A stretch of 64,000 bases of DNA from contig OZ242004.1 of NCBI GenBank assembly GCA_965204685.1, positions 62,001-126,000 of the forward strand. Direction: 5' to 3'. Position 1 is the stretch's first letter, and every line of letters starts with the position of its first letter. The DNA comes from Bin87 sp965204685. Its GTDB lineage: Bacteria > Chloroflexota > Dehalococcoidia > Lucifugimonadales > UBA3495. Position numbers and translations under genes: made by a program. Shown piece by piece: positions 9,260 through 17,889 of the stretch. The notes beneath the pieces are model-generated. The model was not told where the DNA came from. It ran no database searches and worked only from the letters and a program-made list of their open reading frames with translations.

Positions 9260-12200
9260 TTACCCGGACTGGGCCGCCTCGATCTCCTTCAACGCCCTGG
9301 CCACCTCCACCCAGCGAACCCACGCGCTCCCCCGGTCCGCCAGTTCCTGCGCCTCCGCCGCCGTCATCGGCGTCAGCAACGCGTCGGAGACGGTCTCTCC
9401 GAAGGCCAAGAGGGCCCGGTCCCAGCGGTCGGTGTGGGCCTTGTAGCTCGACCACTGGGGGTCGTTGCGCCATTGGTACATCTGCGCGATGAGCGCGTTG
9501 TACTTCTTGGCCACCGGCGCGTCGAAGGTATCACTGACCCCGTTGCCGTCGCTATCCCGGGCCGTGACCGTAATCGTCGCCGTTCCCACGGACACTCCCC
9601 CCACCGTCAGCTTGGAGCCGTCCGATGCAACGGACACCGTGGCAATGGCGTCGTTCGACGACGCGGCGGTGATGGTCAGCGTGTCGCCGTCGGCGTCGCT
9701 GAACGCCCCTGACAGGGACACGTCCTGTGTAGATCCGACTTCCAGCCCAGTCAGGTCGGCGATGGATGAGGCCACCGTTGGGGCAGTCTTCACGGTTACG
9801 GTGAAGGTGTCCGACACCGTGCCGCCTCTGCCGTCGGCAGCGGTAGCCGTGATAGTTGCCGCGCCCCGGCTCTTGGCCGACACCGTCAGCGTGGAGTAGT
9901 CCGCCGCTACTGACACCGTGGCCACGGCCTCGTCGTCGGACGCAGCGGTTATGGTCAGGCTGTCCGCGTCGGCGTCAGTGAACACCCCGGACAGGGAGAC
10001 CTCATGCGTGCCGCTCTCGCTCGCGACGGCGGCGTCGGCGATGGCGGCGGACACCGTGGGGGCCTGGTTGGGCGTTGCCTGCTGTTGCGCGGCCGCCGCG
10101 GCAGCCTCGATCTCCTTCAGGGCGGCGGCCACGTCCACCCAGCGGGTCCAGCCCCGGTCGGCGAAGTCCTGCGCCTCAGCCGCCGTCATCGGCGTCAGCG
10201 TCGTGTCGGCCACCGTCTCCCCGAAGGCCAGCAGCGCCCGGTCCCAGCGGTCGGTGTGCGCCTTGTGGCTCGACCACTGGGGGTCGTTGCGCCACTGGTA
10301 CATCTGCTCGATCAGCGCCGCGTGCTCACCGCCCGTCGCGCCGCGCTGGGCGGACTCGGCAGACCGCAGCGCCGCGGCCACCGGGACCCAGCGAGACCAG
10401 GCGCTGCGCAGGTTGACCTTGCCCCGCTCGGTTTGGGAGGAGGGAAAGTAGGGTCGAGACCGCCACCAGACGCTGCCCTGTTCGGCCAGAAGCTGCGCCT
10501 CACTCGCGGTCATGGGCGTGAACGAGGGGTCGGGACTGGTCACGCTCAAGGCCAGCAGCGCCCGGTCCCAGCGGTCGGTATACGCCCGCAGGCTCGCCCA
10601 GGTCGTGGCCGTCGTCGCATACATCGTCCAGGCCCTGGACGGTGACGCCTGCGGGTCGTTGCGCCACTCGTATATCTGGGCAATCAGCGCGGAGTGATCG
10701 CCGGGAGCGGCGTCGGGCGAACTCCGAATCGCCCTCACTTCGTAGGTCTGCGTGACGACCCCGTCCGCTGCCGTCACAACCACCTCGATCAGGTTCTCGC
10801 CGTAATCCAGCGCGACCGCCTCGGCCGGGTCCCCGCCGTTCACCGTGACGGCGGCCTCCGGGTGACGGGTGCTGGGCGTGAGCACGATACGTTCCACATC
10901 GCGCTTGAGATACAGCTCGTAGCGGGTCGCGTCCCGGCGGAAGTGGAGATGGCCGGCGGAGCTGCTCAGGTCGGAGAGGCCAGCGTCGTCGGCCTCCGGC
11001 GTCGCTTCGCGGAGCAGGGTCAGCGTGTATTTCTTCCTGACGGGAATCCCCATGGCTTGGTGGCCGTAGTCGTACAGCCCGATCTCGACGGTCTCAGCCA
11101 GGCCCGGACGCAGCGCCACGCTGCGTTCCCGTTCGACGCGGCTCGCTTCCCTCCATTTATTGTTGTCCCACGTATTCCAGCGTCGGCTATCCGCGACCAC
11201 CATATGCTCGTTCGCCCCGGCATGTTGCTCGAACACGCCCAGGTCGCCCACCACTATCCTGCTCCGGCCGGCACGGCGGAATGACTCGTGGATGAAGCGA
11301 CCCCGGAAGTCCATCTGGGCGATGTGGTTCGGGACCGTTACCGTGTACTCGTAATGATCGGGCCGGAACTCGGGCGCCATGCTGACGCCCGGCGGCAACG
11401 CCAGCTCGTCGATGATCGCGCGCTGGTGGTAGTCGCTGAATATTGGCACGGTGAAGCGGACCAGGGCGGGCTCTCCCTCATCCCCGCTGAGCGGACTGGA
11501 GTCCGGCGGCGTGTTCGAGGCGCGTTCCCCGGCTCGCGTCACCGTCAGCGTGTACGCGCGGTGGAAGGTGTTGTCAGCGATCGGGTAGTGATCGTACCGG
11601 CCAGGCTTCCACTTGTAGAGCCCAATTCCGACGGTCTCCGGCTCGCCCCGGCTCAGACCGACGTACCTGGTGCGCAAGTTTTGGGGGTTGCTATTAGCCA
11701 CAAACATATAGCTGTGGGAAACGTGGTCTTGACCGTATGCCGATAGGTCGCCCACCGCTATGAACCCGAATCGACCCCACTCCCAGCGATGGGCGATGAA
11801 TCTGCCTCCAACTTCCAGTCGGCTCACGTGTTCCGGCACGGTGATCGCGTATTCATGATGATCAGGCCGGAATGCCGGGGTGATCGTGGCCCCATTCGGC
11901 AGCCTGAGGCAGACCAAGGTCAGGTCGTTCGTGTTGATGGCATCGAGGTCGGTTTCTGCGACAAACCAGACGTCGGCGGTGGCGGCGGGGTCAATCGGCT
12001 CGCAATCCGCTGGGCTGGTCTTGACCGTCGTGGATGTGGGCGACGTGGCATCGTCGTTGTCGATGATGGCCAGGGTCAGCGGCGCAGCCGTCAGGGAAGA
12101 CGCGCTGGCCGCGGCGTTGAGGATGATGGTCTCGTTGTCATCGTCAACCGAGTCATCGACGACGGTGATGGTTGTCGTGCCGCCGGTGGCGCCGGCCGCG

Positions 12201-14950
12201 ATATTGACGGTGGCCGGCGCCAGGGTGTAGTCATCTCCCGCCGTGGCCGTGCCGCCGGTGGTCAACGCAACGCTCACCCCGCCCGGCCCGGCCGGACTGG
12301 ACAGCCCAACCAGCACGGTAACCGGGCTGCCGCCCTCCGCGGGGACGCCGTCGGCAGCCAGCATGAGCGCGGAGCCGCAGGCGGCCACTGCGGTGAGTTC
12401 GCCCTGGAGGGTGTCGGTGATTGCCAACAGGGTGTAGTTGGCCGCCTTGAAGCCGCCGTGATCCCGCAGCGAGTAGGTCACGCTCAGGGTGTGCCTTCCC
12501 GGCGTGGCCGCCGGGAAGGCTCCGCCCACCACCAGGCCGCCGGCCCGAAAGTCCGAAAGCTCCGAGGACAGCACGCCCACGCCCGTGGCGGCGGACGTGT
12601 CAAAGGTCGCCGCCACGCTCCCATCGGCGGGACGGCTGACCACCGTCACCCCGCCGATGGCTGTGATGGGTCTGGGCGTGATGGTGTAGGACGCCACCGC
12701 CGGACGCGACGGCAACGTGTACTTGTCCGCGTAGGCCGCAGCGACCGCCAGCGTCCCCATGTTGATGGCGTAGCTCCCCGCATCATTCCCCGCCGCCCGG
12801 GACAGCGCTCCCGCAACCACGTCTGCCGCCGCGTCGCCGTCCACCAGCCCGCTCACCGTGTAGCTGAGATCGTCGGCGCCCCCGTACTCCCGGCTGGGAC
12901 TGCTGGGCGTGATCGTCAGCGTGCGCGTCTGCGCCGCCGGCTGCCCCGGCGTTCCCTTCACCGCGACCCACCGGCTCTCCAGCCAGTCGGTCCGGTGGCC
13001 CGCGCGGGTCCCGCCGCCCCGGGTGCGCCGCAGTTCCACCTCGTACTCCCTGCCGTTGGTCAGCCCCGTGATGACGTGGCTGTTCCCGAAAACCTGCTCC
13101 CCTTCCGCCGCCGTGGCCTCCGGCGCGTCCTCCCCGTAGCCGATCTTCCAGCCCGGCAGCCCCACCTGGTTCAGCCAGGCGGTCGTCCCCGCCTCCCGCC
13201 ACCGCGCCCAGTACAGGTTCGGCGCGCGCGTATCCGTATGGGCCTCCCAGCTCAGGGTCAGTTGCCCGTCCCCCAGCGTCAGGTCCACCCCCCTGGGGTC
13301 CTCCACCGTCCCCTGCTCCACGATCACCCGGTAGGTCTTGGTGTCCTTCCCGTCCAGGGAGGTCACCTCGATGGTGATCAGACCGTAGCCCACGAAGGCC
13401 CGCCAGGGGCCGCTGGCCTCCCCGCTCACCAACTCCCCCTTGGCGCGCCGGACCTCACCCTGGGCCTCGGTACCCTTCACCACGATGGACTTGGCCCCGG
13501 GCGCCGCCGTCGTCACCACCGCCGTCAGGTAGAGCGTCCCATCCTCTTCCACACCTTCCTCCGGCCCCAGCATCGGCACCCGCACCCGGTAGTCGTACAC
13601 CCCGGCCGTCAGCGCCGGACGCAGCTGGTAGGCCGGACCGGCGTAGGGCACCAGGTGATCCAGGTCCGGCTGCCGGCCGGTGGCACGGTGCACCGCCAGG
13701 CCCTGCAGCGTCGCGTCCCCCGACGCCGCCGCCGACGCCCGCACCACCGTCACTGTGTAGCTCCGGCTGGTGTAGTCGTCCGGCGCCGTGGCCTTCACCC
13801 TGATTACGTTCTCCCCCTCCGACAGCGGGATGGCCCCGCTGGCCTGACCGCTGACCACCACCGCCCCATTCACCGTGATGGTCCCCTTGTCGTACCGGTT
13901 GGTGGCGGTCACCCGCACCTCCGCCACGCTGTAGGGCGCCCACCCCCGGTACTCGCCCTGGCTCCCGAAGAAGACCGGATGCAGCTTCACCTGGGACACC
14001 CTCAGGTCCGACAGCTTCGCCAACGGCGCGTGGGTCGCCGTCACCCCGTAGACCCGCCGGGTCTGACCGTCCTCGGCGGTGACCACCACCTCAACCCGCA
14101 GCGGCGTGTTGTCGTGCAGGAAGAACCGCTCGCTCTTGGACCCGCTCCCCACCGCCTTGCCGTCCACCGTGATGGTGGCCCCGGCGTGGCTGGCCGTGGG
14201 CCGCAGACTGGCCCAGCCGTAGCCCAGCGCCAACGTGGCCCCGTACTCCCCGGTCTGGGGCGCAAAGGCCGGCCGCAGCGCGATGCTGCCGCTCCGCAGC
14301 AGCTCCAGCCCGCTGAGGGTGGCGTCCGAGGACACCGCCCGCTGCGGCTGCGGAGCCGGCTGCTGCGGCGCTGGCGTCGGCGTGGGCGTTGGAGTTGGCG
14401 TGGGTGTCGGCGTGGGCGTGGGTGTCGGCGTGGGTGTTGGCGTGTGAGTAGGGGTAGGAGTGGGCGTCTCCTCCTCCGGCTCTCCTCCCACGTAGCACGC
14501 CAGCTCCGCCTCCGTACCGGCCACCTCCCTGCCCTCGGCAGTCTCGTAAATGGTCTTGACCCGGAACCGGGTCTCCTTCCCCCTCTGGTAACTCCCCGGC
14601 CGGTACACCAGCGTGCTCCCCCGCAGCCGCGAGCTCTCCTCCTTCCCGTTCGGCAGCTTCAATGCGTAGTCGTAGGCGTACACCTCCCCGCCGGACCACT
14701 CCGGCGCGTCCCACAAGAAGGCCACCCGCTCCGTCTCCGCGATGCAGCGCAGGTTGGACACCGCCGGCGGCGCATCCTCCTGGGCCTGGACCAGCCCCGA
14801 CGACCACAGCGCCAGCCCCGCCAGTCCCACGGCCAGCAATCCCGCCAGCAGCAGCGTTGTTGCGCCCAGTGCGCGACGATGCCGGTTCGTCAGAGCGGCG
14901 TGCAGCCGGCCCAGCAAGGGAACGAAGCTCCACGGGGGCGTGAATTTCAT
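9260..14950 (-). CDS. Giant secreted protein: cadherin-like sandwich, MBG, Calx-beta, Ig-like and WRND modules
   Basis: 1896 residues. The ATG at 14950 (MKFTPPWSF) is chosen because GGAGGT lies 5 bases upstream; the same start context occurs in the gene at 41953. A long signal sequence ends near VQAQ (residue 57). An FN3-like domain and a Thr-Pro repeat linker follow, then cadherin-like beta-sandwich domains, an FN3 domain and an MBG-type domain (SREYGGADDLSYTVSGL) up to about 840. A Calx-beta domain covers about 857-964, then more beta-sandwich domains. Three WRND modules (about 1419-1530, 1542-1617, 1817-1896) bracket two Ig-like domains. It ends with a WRND module and has no sorting signal. 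Probably an adhesin or surface-layer component. Residues 43-843 are encoded by DNA duplicated in the gene at 42342. Confidence 0.9.
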   Translation of the reverse strand: MKFTPPWSFVPLLGRLHAALTNRHRRALGATTLLLAGLLAVGLAGLALWSSGLVQAQEDAPPAVSNLRCIAETERVAFLWDAPEWSGGEVYAYDYALKLPNGKEESSRLRGSTLVYRPGSYQRGKETRFRVKTIYETAEGREVAGTEAELACYVGGEPEEETPTPTPTHTPTPTPTPTPTPTPTPTPTPTPTPAPQQPAPQPQRAVSSDATLSGLELLRSGSIALRPAFAPQTGEYGATLALGYGWASLRPTASHAGATITVDGKAVGSGSKSERFFLHDNTPLRVEVVVTAEDGQTRRVYGVTATHAPLAKLSDLRVSQVKLHPVFFGSQGEYRGWAPYSVAEVRVTATNRYDKGTITVNGAVVVSGQASGAIPLSEGENVIRVKATAPDDYTSRSYTVTVVRASAAASGDATLQGLAVHRATGRQPDLDHLVPYAGPAYQLRPALTAGVYDYRVRVPMLGPEEGVEEDGTLYLTAVVTTAAPGAKSIVVKGTEAQGEVRRAKGELVSGEASGPWRAFVGYGLITIEVTSLDGKDTKTYRVIVEQGTVEDPRGVDLTLGDGQLTLSWEAHTDTRAPNLYWARWREAGTTAWLNQVGLPGWKIGYGEDAPEATAAEGEQVFGNSHVITGLTNGREYEVELRRTRGGGTRAGHRTDWLESRWVAVKGTPGQPAAQTRTLTITPSSPSREYGGADDLSYTVSGLVDGDAAADVVAGALSRAAGNDAGSYAINMGTLAVAAAYADKYTLPSRPAVASYTITPRPITAIGGVTVVSRPADGSVAATFDTSAATGVGVLSSELSDFRAGGLVVGGAFPAATPGRHTLSVTYSLRDHGGFKAANYTLLAITDTLQGELTAVAACGSALMLAADGVPAEGGSPVTVLVGLSSPAGPGGVSVALTTGGTATAGDDYTLAPATVNIAAGATGGTTTITVVDDSVDDDNETIILNAAASASSLTAAPLTLAIIDNDDATSPTSTTVKTSPADCEPIDPAATADVWFVAETDLDAINTNDLTLVCLRLPNGATITPAFRPDHHEYAITVPEHVSRLEVGGRFIAHRWEWGRFGFIAVGDLSAYGQDHVSHSYMFVANSNPQNLRTRYVGLSRGEPETVGIGLYKWKPGRYDHYPIADNTFHRAYTLTVTRAGERASNTPPDSSPLSGDEGEPALVRFTVPIFSDYHQRAIIDELALPPGVSMAPEFRPDHYEYTVTVPNHIAQMDFRGRFIHESFRRAGRSRIVVGDLGVFEQHAGANEHMVVADSRRWNTWDNNKWREASRVERERSVALRPGLAETVEIGLYDYGHQAMGIPVRKKYTLTLLREATPEADDAGLSDLSSSAGHLHFRRDATRYELYLKRDVERIVLTPSTRHPEAAVTVNGGDPAEAVALDYGENLIEVVVTAADGVVTQTYEVRAIRSSPDAAPGDHSALIAQIYEWRNDPQASPSRAWTMYATTATTWASLRAYTDRWDRALLALSVTSPDPSFTPMTASEAQLLAEQGSVWWRSRPYFPSSQTERGKVNLRSAWSRWVPVAAALRSAESAQRGATGGEHAALIEQMYQWRNDPQWSSHKAHTDRWDRALLAFGETVADTTLTPMTAAEAQDFADRGWTRWVDVAAALKEIEAAAAAAQQQATPNQAPTVSAAIADAAVASESGTHEVSLSGVFTDADADSLTITAASDDEAVATVSVAADYSTLTVSAKSRGAATITATAADGRGGTVSDTFTVTVKTAPTVASSIADLTGLEVGSTQDVSLSGAFSDADGDTLTITAASSNDAIATVSVASDGSKLTVGGVSVGTATITVTARDSDGNGVSDTFDAPVAKKYNALIAQMYQWRNDPQWSSYKAHTDRWDRALLAFGETVSDALLTPMTAAEAQELADRGSAWVRWVEVARALKEIEAAQSG
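12421..14824. repeat. Roughly 2.4-kb duplicated block, copy A
   Basis: It matches 47741-50144 at a constant offset of 35,320 with no difference found by eye. It is bounded by mismatches on both sides (GA versus AC just left; T versus C at 14825). It covers the N-terminal half of the giant protein. Similarity continues at a lower level to the left, so this looks like recent gene conversion inside an older duplication. Confidence 0.85.
14373..14468. repeat. GTGGGC/GTGTCG low-complexity tract encoding a Thr-Pro linker
   Basis: Short imperfect hexamer repeats (GGCGTG, GGTGTC) encode about 30 residues of alternating Thr-Pro on the - strand. Such tracts can change length by slippage; here the copy at 49693-49788 has the same length. 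A shorter version lies in the 33524 gene near 40615-40665. Confidence 0.7.
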
Positions 14951-15006
14951 TGGGGACCTCCGGAGTGCGTTATCAAAGGGAGTGCGGTGCAAACTTACAC
15001 CAGCAA

Positions 15007-15030
15007 CGGTATTTCAGTCCGTATTTTTAG
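15007..15030. promoter_or_regulatory. Paired GTATTT boxes, copy 2 of 6
   Basis: CGGTATTT and CCGTATTT start 12 bp apart, with TTACACCA on the left at the conserved distance. It lies 57 bases upstream of the giant gene starting at 14950. A third GTGTATTT lies at 15053. On the + side the leader hairpin at 15084-15132 follows; the kinase start is reduced to a few codons (AAG for ATG at 15144). Confidence 0.6.
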
Positions 15031-15083
15031 AGCGTCTTTTGTATGGGTTGGTGTGTATTTATGCTTGATCAGCTATGCAGCCA

Positions 15084-15132
15084 GGCCCGGACCCCGACGG
15101 TCGTTGAAACAATCGCGTCGGGAATCCGGGCC
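15084..15132 (+). promoter_or_regulatory. Leader stem-loop, best-preserved copy
   Basis: The outer stem GGCCCGGA/TCCGGGCC (15084-15091 with 15125-15132) encloses an inner stem CCCGACG/CGTCGGG (15093-15099 with 15116-15122). It lies where the kinase leader stem-loop is found at 53285-53333. Here it precedes only a destroyed kinase start. Confidence 0.5.
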
Positions 15133-15224
15133 GGGTAGAAGGCAAGGAACGGCCTTACCGGGAGACCGAGTTGCTATGGGAACGCCTGTTAAGAAGCCTT
15201 GTGCGAAGCCTGGGATACCAAATA

Positions 15225-15274
15225 AGCCGCTATTCCAAACTTGACTAGATTGGGCCAAGTTTAGAATAGCGGCT
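15225..15274. terminator. Long near-perfect hairpin after the Calx-beta/FN3 gene
   Basis: Arms AGCCGCTATTC and GAATAGCGGCT, continuing inward as AAACTTG/CAAGTTT, form about a 19-bp stem with single-base interruptions. It lies 38 bases beyond the stop at 15313. It replaces the usual GGGCGTCC hairpin at this junction. Confidence 0.7.
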
Positions 15275-15312
15275 GTCCGGGCCGTGGCTATTGCTCGGAC
15301 GTGGTGCCCTGG

Positions 15313-16062
15313 CTAGTTGGACTCGGGCACGGTGATGTTGGCGCTAGTCAGGGGTCCCTTGTGGCCGAACTTGTTCACGCCCCGAACCCAGACGGTGTAG
15401 GATTCCCCAGGCTCAAGGTTGCTGAAGGTTACGTTGGTCTTTTTCCCGCCCCGCTTCTTGAGTGTGCCTTTCGACTTATTATCGGTGGCGTGAATCCGCG
15501 TGATCCACCTTGTGGCCTCGGCCCCATGAGCGGCGGCGTCCCAAGTGGCGGCCACGGTGGTTCCGTTGGCGGTCAGGGTCAAGTTTTCCACCGGGTGCGG
15601 GGCAGGATCGCGGATGGTGACGGTGGCTTCACCACGGCCAACTTGGAGGGATTCTCCCTCGTCCACTTGCAGGGTGACGGTGAAGGTTTCGGAGTCGTCC
15701 TCCACGTTGTCATCAAAAGCAAGTATCGGCAGATAGATTTCCTTGTACCCTGCGTGGATAGTCAGCTTGGTGGGAGTAAGGCCGATATAGTCTTGCTCCG
15801 CGTCGTGTGCGCTGGTGGCGGTGCCGTCGACTGTGGCTAGGGTAAAACTCACGTCCCGCTTGAGCTTCTTGTTGAGTTTGATTGTCACATCGACAACATC
15901 GTCCTCATCGACGCTGTAAGCCCTTTTTTCGATAGACACGGTTGCGCCTTTGGCGGCCTCGGCCGTACCAGGCAGGAAAAACGGCAACGCGACTATCGCC
16001 AGCAGGGCGAAGGCGGCCAGGGTTAGCCCAAACGGGGCTACTTTCGGGAAAACGGTTTGCAT
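15313..16062 (-). CDS. Secreted Calx-beta plus FN3 protein
   Basis: 249 residues. A signal peptide ends near AEAAKG (residue 37). One Calx-beta domain (about 40-150; YSVDEDDVVDVTIKLNKKL, then DDNVEDDSETFTVTL) is followed by one FN3 domain (about 155-249; NLEPGESYTVWVRGVNKFG). Calx-beta domains typically bind calcium between acidic loops. AGGAG lies 11 bases before the ATG. It is a compact version of the domains found in the neighbouring giants, with its own divergent control module upstream at 16192. Probably extracellular; partner unknown. Confidence 0.85.
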   Translation of the reverse strand: MQTVFPKVAPFGLTLAAFALLAIVALPFFLPGTAEAAKGATVSIEKRAYSVDEDDVVDVTIKLNKKLKRDVSFTLATVDGTATSAHDAEQDYIGLTPTKLTIHAGYKEIYLPILAFDDNVEDDSETFTVTLQVDEGESLQVGRGEATVTIRDPAPHPVENLTLTANGTTVAATWDAAAHGAEATRWITRIHATDNKSKGTLKKRGGKKTNVTFSNLEPGESYTVWVRGVNKFGHKGPLTSANITVPESN

Positions 16063-16191
16063 TTAGGTTTGCTCCTTTTGGCGGTATGGGATAGCCACGG
16101 CTCCGGCGGGGTTGCTGCTTTCTCCGGCGGTTCGAGCCGGTCGCCGACCGACCGTTCCGGCGAGGAAAGGCGCGCGAATATACACCATAAA

Positions 16192-16215
16192 CCGTATTTC
16201 AGTCCGTATTTTTAG
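16192..16215. promoter_or_regulatory. Paired GTATTT boxes, copy 3 of 6
   Basis: CCGTATTT twice at 12-bp spacing, with TACACCA on the left; the leftward -10-like element here reads TATATT. Upstream of the Calx-beta/FN3 gene starting at 16062. The + side carries a leader stem-loop (GGCCCGGA 16269-16276 with TCCGGGCC 16310-16317) and a micro-ORF whose ATG has become AAG. Confidence 0.6.
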
Positions 16216-16328
16216 GGCCTCTTTTGTATGGGTTGATGTGTATTTATGCTTGATTAGCTATGCAATCAGGCCCGGACCGCGACGGTCGTTGCAACAACGG
16301 CGTCGGGAATCCGGGCCGGGTAGAAGGC

Positions 16329-16430
16329 AAGGAACGGCCTTACCGGGGGACCGAGTTGCTATGGGAACGCCTGTCCCGACTCCCCGCGGCCAGCCGTCGC
16401 AGCAACTCACTCGTTGGCAAGCTGGACTGA
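16329..16430 (+). pseudogene. Micro-ORF relic with lost start codon
   Basis: Exactly 34 codons including the stop, the same length as the intact copies at 33349 and 42182. The start codon is AAG, so it is probably untranslated. Residues (WERLSRLPAASRRSNSLVG) align with the kinase N-terminus. The hairpin at 16433 follows directly. Confidence 0.55.
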
Positions 16431-16432
16431 GA

Positions 16433-16460
16433 CGGGCGTCCAACCGCAGCCGGACGCCCG
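16433..16460. terminator. Shared GGGCGTCC hairpin
   Basis: A 9-bp stem between the micro-ORF relic and the stop of the converging surface-protein relic (16489), as at 9204 and 42286. Confidence 0.6.
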
Positions 16461-16488
16461 CTTGGATCAGCCTGTGGTTCAGCAGCCG

Positions 16489-16920
16489 TTACCCGGACCG
16501 GGCCGCTTCGATCTCCTTCAAGGCTGCGGCCACCTTCACCCAGTGAACCCACGCGCTGCCCCGGTCGGCCAGATCCTGGGCCTCCTCCGCCTTCATCGGC
16601 GTGAGCGTCGTGTCCGACACCATCTCCCCGAAGGCCAGAAAAGCCCGGTCCCAGCGGTCGGTGTGGGCCTTGTAGCTCACCCACTGCGGGTAGTTACGCC
16701 ATTGGTACATCTGCGTGATGAGCGCCGTGTACTTCTTCACGACCGACACGTCAAAGGCATCGCTGACCAGGTTGCCGTCGGCGTCCTGGGCCGTAACCGT
16801 GACGGTTGCCGTGCCCTCGGCCACCCCGGCAAGTGTGAGCGTGGAGTAGTTGGCGGACACGGAGATGGTGGCCACGGCGTCGTTAGTTGGCGGCGCAGGC
16901 CCCCAACGTGCTGACCCCAC
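16489..16920 (-). pseudogene. C-terminal relic of a giant surface protein (Ig-like plus WRND)
   Basis: About 131 residues are homologous to the C-terminus of the giants: the last part of an Ig-like domain, then a full WRND module ending ALKEIEAARSG. Homology stops abruptly near 16884, where the sequence switches to the antisense strand of a sensor-kinase relic. The first residues of the ORF (MGSARWGPAPP) are therefore chance. It has no signal peptide and no ribosome site. A deletion joined the tails of two converging or neighbouring genes; the remainder is probably not functional. Confidence 0.75.
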
Positions 16921-17220
16921 AGCCTGATGCTCCGGCGAGGGTTCCGTTTGAAGTTAGATGATGGTGTGCTGGGGTCCCCGCTACGGTCATACAATTCCAA
17001 ACGGAACCCCGGCGAGTGTGGGGTCCCGAGCACGTGGGCGAGGGCTGGCTGCTGCGGGACGTGGTGAAGAAGCTGCGCCGCAAGCTGGGGGACAATGCCG
17101 CCGACCCCAGGTACATCTTTACCGAGCCCCGGGTGGGCTACCGGATGGCGGGGGACGCGGAGAACCTCTTCCATGCGCCTCAAGGTGGGACTGCCCCCGG
17201 CGCGGATGATGTCCTCTGAC
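16885..17220 (+). pseudogene. 3' relic of a second hybrid sensor kinase/response regulator
   Basis: It aligns with 55524-55780, the winged-helix end of the intact kinase gene. It is interrupted by one extra C in the CCCC run near 16916 and by a 69-bp insertion (16940-17008) with an 8-bp target duplication. After the insertion the frame reads VGEGWLLRDVVKKLRRKLGD and ends ADDVL. Removing the insert and one duplicate restores full collinearity with the intact gene. All upstream domains are missing. Confidence 0.8.
16940..17008. mobile_element. 69-bp MITE-like element with 11-bp inverted ends and 8-bp target duplication
   Basis: The ends GGTTCCGTTTG and CAAACGGAACC are perfect inverted repeats. 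CCGGCGAG flanks it on both sides (16932-16939 and 17009-17016). It contains no ORF. Its boundaries are confirmed because the intact paralogue at about 55571 has a single uninterrupted CCGGCGGG there. The transposase that mobilised it is not in the window; an 8-bp duplication fits several IS families (for example ISL3, IS256-like). Confidence 0.8.
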
Positions 17221-17253
17221 TGAGCGCCGGGTTTGAGTTCCTTGCCACGGGAT

Positions 17254-17283
17254 GCGGGCGTCCGACCGTGGTCGGACGCCCGC
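17254..17283. terminator. Perfect 13-bp hairpin after the kinase relic
   Basis: GCGGGCGTCCGAC pairs perfectly with GTCGGACGCCCGC around a 4-base loop. The same position after the intact kinase has a similar hairpin (55815-55844). Confidence 0.75.
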
Positions 17284-17423
17284 GTCGTCGGGTTTGGCGC
17301 GTCGGGGGACGTTGGCCGGTCCCCCGTCCTATGGTCCTGCTCCGCCCGGCCCCGGCGGAGAATGCCGTCCTGGTTACAGGCGCGGAGCCGGACCCGGCGG
17401 TCCCGGATTCGACTGACCCCGTA

Positions 17424-17879
17424 TCAGCTGCCGGCCAGGGTAACCTGCACTGCGTCGGACCAGGGGCCCAGTTCCCCGATCAGGTTCCTGGCCCGCACCT
17501 TCACGTCATAGGTCCCGCCGCTGCTCAGGCCGGAGACGCTGCACGCCAGTTCCTCGGGGGACGGGTTGGGGCCGGAGGTGGTTACCGTCTCCGTCTCGTC
17601 GGCCGCGTTCACCACGAACACTATGTAGTCCGTGATGGGGGACGCTCCGGGCGTGGCGGCGTCCCAGGTGACGTCGATGCTGCCCGAAATCTCCTGGTTC
17701 TCGGAGGCGGCGACGCCGGCGACCTTGCCGGGAGCGTCCCCGGGGGAGTTGTGCGACGCGTCCGCCGCCGCAGGCCCTCCCAGGAGCGGCAGCGCAGTCG
17801 CCAGTGCAAGCATGACGGCGGCCAGCAGGGCAAGGAAAGCCAGGGTGTGGCGGGAGTGAAGTGTAATTTTGTTGAACAT
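17424..17879 (-). CDS. Small secreted FN3 protein
   Basis: 151 residues from the ATG at 17879 (MFNK), chosen to match the paralogue at 56004-56459, which has the same length and a clear AAGGAGG. Here the site is weaker (AAGGTG). It has a signal peptide, then a short linker and one FN3 domain (about 50-150; ISGSIDVTWDAATPGASPI, ending GPWSDAVQVTL). It faces the kinase relic across the terminator hairpin, just as the paralogue faces the intact kinase, so the whole block was duplicated. FN3 domains mediate binding; the partner is unknown. Confidence 0.8.
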   Translation of the reverse strand: MFNKITLHSRHTLAFLALLAAVMLALATALPLLGGPAAADASHNSPGDAPGKVAGVAASENQEISGSIDVTWDAATPGASPITDYIVFVVNAADETETVTTSGPNPSPEELACSVSGLSSGGTYDVKVRARNLIGELGPWSDAVQVTLAGS

Positions 17880-17889
17880 TTGGGGCACC

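Noticed and set aside
11789..15244. Very long + strand open frame (about 1150 codons) opposite the giant gene, repeated at 46950-50372
   Set aside because: It is rich in Arg/His/Gly/Pro, has no domain, and mirrors the GC-rich third positions of the real - strand genes. Both copies lie over the duplicated block, so their similarity adds nothing.
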